Positions 1 through 9,169 of a stretch of DNA of 64,000 nt are shown in pieces. The DNA is from Macrosoma leucophasiata (Eukaryota; Arthropoda; Insecta; Lepidoptera; Hedylidae): NCBI GenBank assembly GCA_036365455.1, contig JAWQUS010000025.1:25580001-25644000 (forward strand), given 5' to 3'. The notes under the pieces were generated by a model. That model was not told where the DNA came from. It did no database searches and worked only from the letters and a program-made list of their open reading frames with translations. The translations under genes and the position numbers were made by a program. How positions within the stretch are numbered: position 1 is the first letter of the stretch; each line of letters opens with the position of its first letter.

Positions 1-160
1 ACATAACATTAAAAAAAGACATTGAATAAATGAGCGTCGTACAATTTTCATTTCATGACTTAATTTTTGTTTTCTGAGTTTTATGTATTTGGGGAAAAAG
101 TTTCTTCGCATTTTTTAAGATAATTCAAAACATTTTTTAATATAGTTTATTTAAATTTAA

Positions 161-1134
161 CTAAAGTATGTATGTACCATTTTGTTCGATAACCTTTTGC
201 CATCTTGTAGATAGGGACATCATCCCATTGTTATGAAAATTGTGGGACTTCTCATCAAAATACCGCGACAAGTGGATTTGGCAGTCCTCTCGTGATGTTA
301 ACCTAACATTGCATAAAGAATTCTGAAGAGACCGAAGCAGGTGGAAATCTGAAGGTGCAAGGTCAGGACTATACGGCGGATGCATTAACACCTCCCAGCC
401 AAACTCTCTTAATTTTTGCTGAGTGGCTATAGATGTGTGAGGTCTAGCGTTATCATGTAGAAACACCGCACCCCTTCTGTTGATCAATTCCGGCCGCTTT
501 CTCTCAACTTCTTGCTTTAATCTCATCAGTTGTTCGCAGTAGAGTTCAGAATCGATAGTCCTGCCTGGTGGTAATAGCTCATAATTAATAATGCCTTTCC
601 AATCCCACCACACACACAACATCACCTTATTGCGAGTTAACCCGGGTTTCGCCACAGTCTGTGAAGCCTGACCGGCCTTTGACCACGACCTTTTTCGCAC
701 GTTCTTGTCGTACGTGATCCACTTTTCATCACCAGTTATCAGCTTCTTCAAAAATGATTCGGTTTCATTACGTCGTAATAAAGAATCACAAATGAGTACA
801 CGGTTCATTAGGTTTCTTCCAGTGAGCTCGTGAGGTACCCAAATATCGAGCTTTTTTTTATACCCAGCTTTTTTCAAATGCGCCAAAACTGTTTTGTGAT
901 CAATTGTCAGTTCTTCAGCTCCGTTTTATCCGTAATAGGGCGACCGGAGCGAGGTGCATCTTTGACATTAAAATTTCCGGATTGAAAACGTTTATACCAA
1001 ATTTGTGCTACTCTCACAGACACTGCACTAGGTCCATAAACATTGCAAATTTTTTTTGCGGCTTGCGTTGTATTTTTACCTTTTTTGTAGTAAAATTTTA
1101 AAATGTATCGAATTTCTTCATTAGATTCACTCAT
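161..1134 (-). pseudogene. mariner transposase pseudogene (DD34D)
   Basis: Mariner transposase cuts and pastes its own element. The start (MSESNEEIRYILKF) and first helix-turn-helix lie at 907-1134. The catalytic half lies at 161-886 and keeps TGDEKW, HDNARPH and YSPDLAPSDFH; counting between the last two aspartates gives the DD34D spacing of mariner. Near 901-920 the frame shifts and roughly 20 residues expected in the second helix-turn-helix are absent. The halves therefore cannot be read as one protein, although the catalytic triad survives. The helix-turn-helix and PHELT motif resemble mellifera/cecropia-type mariners, but I cannot place the subfamily without alignment. Confidence 0.9.
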
Positions 1135-1194
1135 CTTGACAGTACGAAAAACAAATGAAAATCACACATTTGCCTAATTTGAATTTGGAATTAT

Positions 1195-1458
1195 ATTTTA
1201 TTTTTAAAGAAAAATGGAAAGAAAAATTTGACTTCAGGCGAAGCTCGAACTCGCGACCTACTGGGAATCTAGTCCAGCCGCTCTTCCAATTGAGCTACTG
1301 AAGCCAGGGCTTCAGTAGCTCAATTGGAAGAGCGGCTGGACTAGATTCCCAGTAGGTCGCGAGTTCGAGCTTCGCCTGAAGTCAAATTTTTCTTTCCATT
1401 TTTCTTTAAAAATAAAATATATTTCACAAGCATGTGTTAATGCAAACTAATATCAATC
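1195..1458 (+). mobile_element. SINE-C, fold-back copy inside mariner
   Basis: SINE-C has a tRNA-like head (ACTTCAG...CTGAAGT closing stem, box A TAGCTCAATTGG, box B-like GTTCGAGTC) and a tail ending TGTTAATGCGAAATAATATA. Here the head and proximal tail occur twice as a near-perfect palindrome: arms of about 110 bp run out from a 2-nt centre at 1306-1307. Both arms share the private variant GCGAAGCTCG. A 13-bp duplication AATTTGGAATTAT flanks it at 1182-1194 and 1459-1471. That marks one retrotransposition event whose 5' part is inverted. It is a SINE rather than a functional tRNA gene because it carries a SINE tail and a TSD. Confidence 0.85.
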
Positions 1459-1614
1459 AATTTGGAATTATGTTCTTTGAAATTTTAACTTTCAAAGATA
1501 TCAATAAAGATATCAGCCAGATACAAATAGTACACAGCCAAAGAGATTTTATTACAAGTTCATACATACTATAATGCGAAAAGACTTTTTCCCCAACATT
1601 ATGTATACTGTAAC

Positions 1615-2228
1615 TGCCTCGGTAGCCTAGTGTAATAGCAGGCCACTACTAACTACGCTGAAGTCCTGGGTTCGATTCCCGGGTAGGGGGTTATCAGAGA
1701 TAAAGGTGTAAATTCCTTTATCTCTGGTTATATATTATATATGGTATTGGGATTTTTCCATTTTCTGGCAATTTCCCAGTACCTCGAAATTTGGTAATGT
1801 GCCCGGATATGTCAACAGGCTCGCCACCTGTCACATGGGCCAAAAACGTAACCGGCGAATGGTGGATTTGTATGTAAGCTTAAGTGCATACATTTACCTG
1901 ATGGTAAAGCTCCAGTGATGGAGCTCGCGGATGTAGGCACCACCGCATTACCTAATATACTTGCCGCTAAATGGTAGTGTTCAGCACTATCGTGTTCCGG
2001 TCAGGTGGTAATGTACGTCCCTGTAATTTTCGACACAGAGGCATAACACCTAATGCCTCAGGAGTGGCAGCGCATCTGCATTTTGACCTCTGGTCATTGT
2101 GTGGGTGTCTATAGGCTGCAGTCATCACTTAACATCAATGTGAACTGCATGCTTGTTTGCCACATTTATTACATTAAAAAAACCTCTGCCTACCCCTTCG
2201 GGGATTACAGGTGTGAAGTTATGTATGT
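1615..2228 (+). mobile_element. SINE-A (tRNA-derived), split by SINE-B
   Basis: SINE-A begins TGCCTCGGTAGCCTAGTGG and carries a Pol III-type box A (TAGCCTAGTGG) and box B (GGGTTCGATTCCC), so the head is tRNA-like. The body has CAACAGGCTCGCCACCTGT and the 3' end reads GCCTACCCCTTCGGGGATTACAGG...GTGAAGTTA. The copy is interrupted between ACCT at about 1898 and the rest of its 3' end at 2182 by a SINE-B. Confidence 0.85.
1899..2181 (+). repeat. SINE-B, full-length, nested in SINE-A
   Basis: SINE-B is the commonest repeat here, about 290 bp with over 15 copies. The forward strand starts CTGGTGGTAGAGCTCCAGTG, closes a 5' hairpin at GTAGGCACCACC, passes TGGTAGTGTTCAGCACTATC and ends TGTTTGCCACTTCCATTACATAAAA with an A-rich tail. 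I see no tRNA-type box B and no consistent target duplication, so calling it a SINE is inference; it could be a LINE 3' end. Its layout resembles a widespread Bombyx repeat recalled from memory. This copy interrupts SINE-A. Confidence 0.8.
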
Positions 2229-2390
2229 ATCTTCACGCCATGTCCAGGCCTAGGCACAGAGTGTGTGCGCCAGATATCCTTTTTCTGACACACCTCCAGT
2301 GCTTCTTTTAGGTTAGGATCCCACTGCAGAATCATTTCCTTCATCCAGATATGTTGCAAACCTAATTTATACGCATATTTATAATGTACA
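2219..2390 (-). pseudogene. LINE-G 3' end, diverged
   Basis: The minus strand reads VCQKKDIWR...PGHGVK, matching the terminal VCQNRDIWRSTL...PVRDLA of the better LINE-G copies at 34.3 and 58 kb. The 3' end abuts a short ATGT run and the end of SINE-A. It is the most diverged copy in the window. Confidence 0.55.
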
Positions 2391-2707
2391 AAATATATAT
2401 CCAATAGGTTGCATATTGAAATTTGGCCGCATTTCATTATAATTTATCAAGTTTCTTTAAGCCTATTTCTTTTTCAATGTCAGACCATATTTTTGGATTC
2501 CGGCAGCCAATTGGCCAACAAAACCCTAATTGATTTGTCAATTATGTCTGCCTGTTCGTCTGTTTGTATGTCTGTCTGTCTGTCCATTCATCAGTTTGTA
2601 CATCTGTCTGTTAATCCCTTTGTCATAGCGACTTGCTATAAATAAATTTGTGTGCTTTTCCAAATTTAAAATGTCATAAGTAAGAACTGTAAAGACATCA
2701 AAACTAA

Positions 2708-3036
2708 TCTATATATACAAATAATTAAAAATTGGACTGTCTGTTTGTAATATTAAAGTAACCGCTTTTTACTAAATGCATATGTATGTATACACGGCAC
2801 ATACACCAAAACAATTTTTTTTACTATTTTTGTCTGTCCGTCTGTCTGTCTGTCTGTTTGGCGGGGCTAATCTTGGGCACGGTTCAACGGGTTTCGACGG
2901 GACTTTTACTGGCAGATAGCTTATATAATAACGAGTAACTTAGGCTACTTTTATACTAGCTGCGCCCGCGACTTCGTCAGTGTAGATATTGAACAATCAT
3001 AAATTCTCACGCGGACGAAGTCGCGGGCACAGCTAG
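2708..3036 (+). mobile_element. Helitron, non-autonomous, Lep1-like
   Basis: It starts TCTATATATACAAAT after an A and ends ...CGAAGTCGCGGGCACAGCTAG before T, matching Helitron insertion between A and T with a 5' TC and 3' CTAG. The last 80 bases hold the inverted pair GCGCCCGCGACTTCG and CGAAGTCGCGGGC that forms the subterminal hairpin. The interior has a CTGT run and the shared TTTGACGGGACTTTCACTGGCA block in diverged form. It has no coding capacity. Confidence 0.85.
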
Positions 3037-3239
3037 TACATAATATATAGTAACAAGACCTTAGTTCTTGCCGGAAAATATACACATTGTTTTCAACCCT
3101 TCCAATATTGTAAACTTTCAACATGCCAAGGCCAAAGTAATTAGTGTAACTAATGACTGTAATTTGTTAACCGTTGGCAATTCCTTTCTTAAATAAGTTT
3201 CGTGATTGATATACTCCTTACAAAGAACCGTGATATTCT

Positions 3240-3605
3240 TATTTTTAGGGTTCCGTAAATTAATAGGAAAGAACGGTCGGAATCCTTATGAGATAACACT
3301 CTCTGCCATAGGCGATATGCTTAAAAAAAACTGATTGCCTGTAAAGTCGGTTTTACGGGCGAAGATTTTACGTGACAACGTCTTTTTCTCGGTAGAAAGG
3401 CATTCGCCGGTCCGGCAGGCCTCTCTCTCGTTCGGTGACTCATCGTTACGTTACCGGGCGTTACACTTTTTCATGAGTGACTCCGAGCCGCAACCTAATT
3501 TAAGACGTTGTCACGTCAAAAATACTAGGTTGATTGAGTTGAAATTTGGTATACACAAATCAGTGACCTCAAGGGGGCCTGCCGGCGGACTGATAGGCTG
3601 ATAAA
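3240..3605. repeat. Old interspersed repeat fragments
   Basis: GGGTTCCGTAAATTAATA at about 3249 resembles the ends of the element at 49.3-49.7 kb. The following block AAAGTCGGTTTTACGG...GACGTTGTCACGTCAAA recurs in diverged form at 19.62-19.77 kb (AAAGTCAGTTTACGGACG). The long reading frame across 3335-3601 has no recognisable domain and I do not call it a gene. Confidence 0.45.
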
Positions 3606-3891
3606 CTGGGTTATCTGAGTAAACAAGCGTCTTAAGATCATAGGAGTCCTTTACTTATATTTGTTTTTTTGAGCTTTACAGCCTCTGAGATAAATTGCTT
3701 CTAAAGATAAGTTAAAAAAAGATTTTTTATAGAATATGAAAGGTAAAATAATATGTATTGTATTGTATTACATCAAAGGTACGAAAATCACAAATATTTA
3801 CACAATTTAACTTTCTTAAAGCATATTATACGTTTTTTTAAGTAGGCGAAAGGTTACTAGCCATGTTTTTCATCAACCATATTTATTTGCT

Positions 3892-3954
3892 AGTCTTTGT
3901 CTTACTGCTACTATATTAATGCATTATTAATATAGTAGCAATAAGACAAGGACT
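3892..3954. repeat. Palindrome, 29-bp arms
   Basis: Left arm 3892-3920 and right arm 3926-3954 are reverse complements with two mismatches around a 5-nt loop. It is not part of a recognised element. Confidence 0.9.
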
Positions 3955-4149
3955 CGAAATTAAGCATTTTTCCATTTAATTCCTAACCTATGAACTATTT
4001 TCTAGCAACACTTTCATTTAATAACATAAAACCATCATCCTCGTTTATAAAGTGACTAATCATCTAAAATCATCATTGAAAAACCGAAAACACGACGAAT
4101 CACGGTCAAGACAATTCCCAAATATAAATCTGCGACACAATAACAAAAT

Positions 4150-4437
4150 TAACTGCGATTTATCGTCGCGACTTGTGCCGAACTGTTAACGAGGGCCGAA
4201 TTCCAATCGAGCATGTTCGGCTACATTCGGCACCTGCGCGGTTAGTTGCGCAGTAGCCTTACTTGCTTTAGCCCTGTCAGTGGAACGACGCGTTCTGTGG
4301 CACCGTGCCGCGCCCGTACGAAAATCCAATAGGTGCGAATGTATTTTTAATTGTATATTTATAGTAATTTTAGTGTGTGTATTGTGTGTGGATATGGATA
4401 CAGTTTAGTGTGTGTACGGGTGGATATGATGGTGAGT
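4150..4437 (+). promoter_or_regulatory. Possible host promoter and first exon
   Basis: A GC- and CpG-richer patch (about 4150-4330) stands out from the AT-rich surroundings and matches no repeat in the window. CCTGTCAGTGGAACG at about 4275 contains the arthropod initiator core TCAGT. About 155 bases on, GATATGATG is followed by GTGAGT, a good splice donor. I see no downstream promoter element at +28. Reading it as the 5' exon of a gene with a distal body is inference. Confidence 0.3.
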
Positions 4438-4439
4438 TT

Positions 4440-4945
4440 GGTTCATATATTTTTGTATGGTTCCATTTTCGGCAGCTAAGTGTGCTGCACTATGTTTTAG
4501 TATGTACGTGTTGGTTATTTGGAGCCAGTGTAGCTGAAGTTTTACTTTAAGACGAAATATATACATGAAAATCATCTTAATTTTTGTATAACAATATGTT
4601 ATAATAATCTATTAACGCCATAAAAATATTTCAATTTTGATAAATTTACAGAAATCTCCTGAAAATATATTCTAAAACGATGTAAGCACATACTTATTTC
4701 CTAATTCAATGAGAACTTTCTGTCTCTAAAATACGAAAAAAAACCTTTTTTTTAAACCCAAAATGATTCAAATTTTATTCGACAATTATTTTTCTATGAA
4801 AATTATCGGAAAGCTTATCACTGACGTTACTGTATTTTGTAAGACCTACTTCTAGGATACCTACATACATACGTACTTCACTAGCCTATCATAATATAGA
4901 CTCACAAAATGAGAAAGAAGTAGTGTTGAGCGAGATCGTGTTCCA
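4440..4945. other. No recognisable feature
   Basis: AT-rich sequence with no coding signal or repeat shared elsewhere in the window. If the exon proposed just upstream is real, this would be the start of its first intron. Confidence 0.5.
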
Positions 4946-4949
4946 GCCA

Positions 4950-5286
4950 TAATAATAACGGCAATCCATGAAACGTCCCACTGCTGGGCACGAGTCTCTC
5001 TCCTTCTTGAGAGGAGCTTACTCCACCACGCTGCTACAATGTGGGTTAGAGGAGATAAGGGTACATTATGGGTGGTTTTTCAACCGCCCATAATGCCTTT
5101 GTCGGAGGCTTTATGACTTCTATCTAACGATAGCAACCGAGATCGATGGCTTAACGTGCCCTCCGAAGCACGGAAACGCGCATTTTTAATTTGCCATGGT
5201 CACCCATCACAAACCCAATCCCGCCCGTATCGCTTAACCGAGTAGATTGCTTCCGATCTACACTAGCCGTGGGGGCCATGCGCGCA
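4950..5286 (-). repeat. SINE-D copy
   Basis: SINE-D is about 340 bp. Its forward strand starts near GCGCATGGCC, passes GATCTACTCGGTTAAGCGAT, CGGAGGGCACGTTAAGCC and GCAGCGTGGTGGAGTAAGCT, and ends CAGCAGTGGGACGT...GGTTGCCATTATTAT. This copy is reversed and complete apart from a shortened middle. The copy at 35.45 kb has a clean target duplication, which supports retrotransposition. Confidence 0.75.
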
Positions 5287-5334
5287 TTAAGAACATAGAA
5301 CTCAAGAGTCGCAACACCGAAATATCTGTTTTTT

Positions 5335-5486
5335 CATGATATGTTCTTAGGTTTTCGCGAGCTACACTCATTGAAATAAAACCCCGGGACCACGGAAGCT
5401 GAAAAGCGACCGAAACGTCGGGTTGATTTTAAAAATCATTTTAGTTTTATATACGCGAGATAAATCCGTAAAAATAGTTTTATTTC
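5335..5486 (+). mobile_element. Mini Penelope derivative (PLE-A)
   Basis: This 152-bp insertion is flanked by the 14-bp duplication AATATCTGTTTTTT (5321-5334 and 5487-5500). The left 50 bases are the reverse complement of the PLE-A 5' leader, from CATGATATGTTCTTAGG to CATTGAAATAAAAC. The rest is the PLE-A terminal repeat in forward orientation: GACCACGGAAGCTGAAAAG, CGACCGAAACGTCGGG and GATAAATCCGTAAAAATAG, ending GTTTTATTTCA. It encodes nothing and was presumably mobilised by a full-length PLE. Confidence 0.85.
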
Positions 5487-5565
5487 AATATCTGTTTTTT
5501 GTTAATATATAAGTGGTAGAAAATAACAGTTTCCGGTACCTTATAGATTAGTACCGTGTTTGTAG

Positions 5566-5790
5566 AAGTGATACCACACCGCGGACACTCCGCCAAAATT
5601 CCATACAAACGCTTAATTTGGTCTCTTTTACACAGACATCAATCAGTGACGTGTATTTACACGTGTGCGTAGCACGTAGAAAATACCAACCGTCGCCCAT
5701 AAGAGGGGAGGAGGTTGGGTGATGCGGGGAAATCGGGCGGGACGTCGAAGTGTCCATTCTATACGTAGTATTATTACATAAAATATTATC
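5566..5790. repeat. Interspersed repeat R5, copy 1
   Basis: About 210 bp running from CACACCGCGGACACTCCGCC to GACACTTCGACGTCCCGCCC (read on the other strand) and GTAGTATTATTA. Two further copies lie at 22.33 and 38.09 kb. It contains no domain-coding frame; class unknown, perhaps a MITE. Confidence 0.6.
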
Positions 5791-6185
5791 TGGTTATACG
5801 ACGTTCCACGGGAATAATGCACACTCTCAAATACCCCGATTAAAAAATCGAGTTATAATCGTAATACATTAACTGAAATTACATGTTTATGAATTTCATA
5901 TTTTTAATTTCAGAAAAAAGTTGTCCTCAATTAAATTTGCACATACATACCCTACCTTTACCTACGGTCGCACATAAAACACAAACTTACACACGCACAC
6001 TGTCGCAATGTGATAAAGCGCAACCTGCGCACCCCTATTTAACACTCGCTAGTAATAAGATTCATTTTCACTGTTTTATTTCTTAAATTATTATTTATAG
6101 TAAAATGCACGTCATGACTGTTCACCAAATGGGTGACCATAATTTCCTTACTTTTAATTAATTTTGGGAGGACAAAATAACACCA
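5790..6185. other. No recognisable feature
   Basis: AT-rich sequence without repeats shared in the window. A reading frame of 67 codons at 5883-6086 has no recognisable motif. Confidence 0.5.
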
Positions 6186-6196
6186 ATACTAAAACT

Positions 6197-6442
6197 ATAT
6201 ATTATTTTTAAAGAAAAATGGAAAGAAAAATTTGACTTCAGGCGAGACTCAAACTCGCGGCCTACTGGGAATCTAGTCCAGCCGCTCTTCCAATTGAGCT
6301 ACTGAAGTCCTGCTCGATTTGTCAAATCTTTCCTTCACATCTATTGCATTGTTTTATGGTAGCAGCATTTTTATTTTTCTTTACTTTAAAAATAAAATAT
6401 ATTTCACAAGCATGTGTTAATGCGAAATAATATAAAACAATT
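6197..6442 (+). mobile_element. SINE-C, 5'-inverted copy
   Basis: Flanked by the 11-bp duplication ATACTAAAACT (6186-6196 and 6443-6453). The tail at the right is in forward orientation, ending GCGAAATAATATAAAACAA. The tRNA-like head at the left is inverted, and the inversion begins at the internal ATTATTTTTAAAG stretch. The inverted part reaches the 5' leader (GATTTGTCAAATC...TTTATGGTAGCAGC) before the join. Confidence 0.85.
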
Positions 6443-6454
6443 ATACTAAAACTG

Positions 6455-7010
6455 CCTGAAATCAATTCGGTTATCGATTTTGAACAAACTAATTTCAGAT
6501 TGTGCGTTTAATCCTATAAAACGTTGTATAGGTAACACAAGAGAAACCGGGAGGTCGCTTGTTAAAATTTACTGCTAAGCCACCCTTCGGAGTTTATAAC
6601 ACAATAATTTCAGCATTAACCCAGCTACGCTAGTCAAACGCAAGTGAAATGGCGGTCGCTGTACATAATTTCGAACAACTGTCAAACAAATGCACTTTAG
6701 TATGTCGTGGAAGCTGAGAGACGAAAGGGCTGAGATGGTTCATAACTTTAAGCCTTTATTTACTTTAGGGAGTAGGTATACGGAACTGAGTGTGCGGTGT
6801 GACTTAAATGATCATACCATTTATGAATACTTCTTAATGAAAACATCATTAATTTGAGGCCTACTTGGTTGTGACAGTTCACCTTTTCATTTCGTTTTTT
6901 GAAGTTTCACCATAATCTTTTTGACATCTGCCAATACAACCATTAGCTGATACGGAGTGAGAACACTTGGTTCTAACAAACCATTCAAATGTCATATAAC
7001 ATTTTAATTT
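6455..7010. other. No recognisable feature
   Basis: No coding signal or shared repeat seen between the SINE-C at 6.2 kb and the SINE-B at 7.0 kb. Confidence 0.5.
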
Positions 7011-7013
7011 TTG

Positions 7014-7311
7014 TTTCTTTTTTTTATGTAATGGAAGTGGCAAACAAGCATGCAGTTCACAATGAAGTTAAATGATGACTGCATCCTATAAACACCCACA
7101 CAAAGACCAGAGGTTAAAATGCAGATGCGTTACCACTTCTGAAGCCTAATAAGGTGTTATTTATGCCTCTGTGCCGGGAATCATAGGACCATACATTACC
7201 ACCTCACCAGAACACGATAGTGCTGAACACTACCATTTAGCGTCAAGTATATTAGGTAATGCGGTGGTGCATACGCCCGCGAGCTCCGTCACTGGAGCTC
7301 TACCACCAGTT
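7014..7311 (-). repeat. SINE-B, full-length
   Basis: Complete copy with poly(T) at the left and CTACCACCAGT at the right. It carries a few private changes, such as GGTGCATACGCC. Confidence 0.85.
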
Positions 7312-7905
7312 TACTAAGAAGTCTCTGTAAATGGTATGATCTTGTATATTACACCTCTCATACAGCTCCGCATACCTTAAGTAAATAAAGGCTTAAACAA
7401 ATGGAAAAATAAAATTGTGGTTTTTACTATTTCCTTTCAATTTATTTATATTTTTCTACCTTTTAAACCTTTCCTGGACTTGCAAAAATCATTCAAAACC
7501 AAAATTAGCCAAATCGGTCCAGCCGTATTCGAATTTTGGCGAGATTAACGAACAGCGATTGATTTTTATATACATAGATATAGATTTTATTTTTATACAA
7601 CCTACAAAATTGTTTTTAACAGCTAACCCAACTGGTCTTAGAGACTAGACATCGTATAAATCAAGACGACAAGTAAATTGCAACGCTTAGTTTGCTATTC
7701 AGTCACAGTCATAACATGGCAAATGCATAGCAATCCAAATGGAACGAAGCAGAGCAAGCGATGCGTTAAGCGAATTGATGGAAAACGCTTTGCCAGCAAT
7801 ATTGCACATTTGAGCAATAGATTCTCATTAATTTTGTTATGATTTTATAGAGTTAGTTCGTACAATGATCGTACTAAGCTCTCACAGTATTGATTTTTTT
7901 ATTTA

Positions 7906-8143
7906 CTAGCGGCCCGCCCCGGCTTCACGCGGTTGCAATGGTACCTACCTTCTCCGATTCATCTTAGCATGATGTTACATAGCCTTCAATCTTCCTCGAT
8001 AAATGGGCTATCAAACACTGAAATCTTTTCAAAACGGATCAGTAGTTCCTGAGATTAGCGCGTTCAAGCAAACAAACAAACAATTTCTTCAGCTTTATAA
8101 CATTAAGTATAGTACAGATTACAGATAGTATAGATAGTATAGA
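7906..8143 (-). mobile_element. Helitron, second subfamily
   Basis: Reversed: the 3' end is CTAG at 7906 with the adjacent hairpin arm CGGCCCGCCCCGGCTTCACGCGG. The 5' TCTATACTATC lies at 8133-8143 after an A. The body (AAACGGATCAGTAGTTCCTGAGATTAGCGCGTTC on the plus strand in parts) differs from the 2.7-kb subfamily. No coding capacity. Confidence 0.65.
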
Positions 8144-8185
8144 TTTTAATTATATCACAGAGATATAATTAAATAAACAAATTGT

Positions 8186-8313
8186 CTGGGGTGGCAACAC
8201 ATCTTCAATTTGACTTTCGGTTTTTGTGTAGAAGTCTGTAGGCTGCAGTCATCATTTAACATTAATATCAACTGCATAACCATGCAGTTGCCACCTTTGT
8301 TACATAAAAAATC
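8186..8313 (+). repeat. SINE-B, 5'-truncated
   Basis: Only the 3' third remains, from GGGGTGGCAACACATC to CCACCTTTGTTACATAAAA. A short internal duplication (AACTGCATAACCATGCAGTTG) has made a small palindrome. Confidence 0.7.
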
Positions 8314-8334
8314 CATTTTAAAATTGTATTTAAC

Positions 8335-8601
8335 TTTGTAGAAATTAAACTTGCGGATTTTCTCGCGTATTCAACACTCCCAATCTTCTTACACCCGACG
8401 TTTCGGTCGCTTTCCAGCTGTCTCAGCTATATAAGACCAGGCTGAACATCGTCGAATTAGTCCGCCCGTGACCACGATCGCTGGATGCGACCGAAACGTC
8501 GGGTGTAAGAAGTTTGGGAGTGTTGAATACGCGGGAAAATCCGCAAGTTTAATTTCTACAATGTACGAAGCTCGCGAAAACCTACGAAAACGTTGTATAT
8601 G
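8335..8601. mobile_element. Fold-back Penelope derivative (PLE-B)
   Basis: Two terminal repeats face each other: CGACGTTTCGGTCGC at about 8398 and GCGACCGAAACGTCGGG at about 8489, with outer sequences AAACTTGCGGATTTTCTCGCG and its complement. The right copy continues into ACAATGTACGAAGCTCGCGAAAACCT, which aligns with the PLE-A start (ATGAGTGTAGCTCGCGAAAAC) and would encode M..ARENLR. PLE-B is therefore a sister family represented here only by terminal repeat and leader. I found no convincing target duplication. Confidence 0.7.
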
Positions 8602-8625
8602 ACTTCGCCATAACTATCACTGAGA

Positions 8626-8800
8626 TGTATGTATCGTCACGCCAGGTCCCTAACGGGGTAGGCAGAGAGTGTAGAGCGCCAGATATCCCGGTTCTGACAA
8701 ACCTCTCGTGCCTCGTCTACCTTCATCATTCTCTTCATACATGCACGCCGATTCCTAAGACTTTTGACCCCACCATCAGACAGAACTCGACCTATTATCA
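8626..8800 (-). pseudogene. LINE-G 3' end, 5'-truncated
   Basis: Reversed copy ending at TCACGCCAGGTCCCTAACGG beside a short ATGT run. It covers only the final ~50 codons (DGGVKSLRNR...VCQNRDIWRS...) and is cut at GGTCGAGTT. Confidence 0.75.
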
Positions 8801-8825
8801 CTGAGATAATTATATAATAACTGTC

Positions 8826-9165
8826 TCAGGGGTGGCAGCGTATCAGCCTTTTGACCTCTGGTTTTTATGTAGACGTCTCTAGGCTGCAGTCATCACTTAA
8901 CATCATTTTTTTTATGGAAGTGGCTTACAAGCATGCCGTTTACGTTGATGTTAAGTGATGACTGCAGCCTATAGACACCCACACAAAGACCAAGTTACCA
9001 CTCCTAAGGCCTAAGGTGATATGCCTCTGTGCTGGAAATTACAGGGCCATACATTACCACCTGACCGGAACACGATAATGCTGAACACTACCATTTAGTG
9101 GCAAGTATTTTGATGCAGTGGTGCCTACGCCCGCGAACTCCGTCACTGGAGTTCTACCACCAGTA
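8826..9165 (-). repeat. SINE-B pair in inverted contact
   Basis: A 3' piece in forward orientation (8826-8907, GGGGTGGCAGCG to CTTAACATCA) meets the poly(T) end of a nearly complete reversed copy (8908-9165). The reversed copy lacks part of the TTAGGTAAT segment near 9110. This could be two insertions or one rearranged one; no target duplication decides it. Confidence 0.7.
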
Positions 9166-9169
9166 AAAA

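Larger units (their letters stand above)
86..1601 (-). mobile_element. mariner element, decayed, with nested SINE
   Basis: Terminal inverted repeats of about 23 bp are visible: TTGGGGAAAAAGT at 89 and its reverse complement ending near 1596, both continuing into TTCGCAT. TA dinucleotides lie just outside, as expected for mariner insertion. Between them is a broken mariner transposase on the minus strand. A 264-bp SINE with its own 13-bp target duplication sits between the transposase start and the right inverted repeat, so the SINE arrived later. Recognition by the transposase motifs and the inverted repeats is firm; subfamily is not. Confidence 0.9.

Noticed and set aside
6225..6307. tRNA gene (cloverleaf with TAGCTCAATTGG and GTTCGAGTC)
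   Set aside because: The arms pair well, but the sequence always carries the same SINE tail and several copies have target duplications, so these are SINE-C heads. The anticodon stem is also imperfect.
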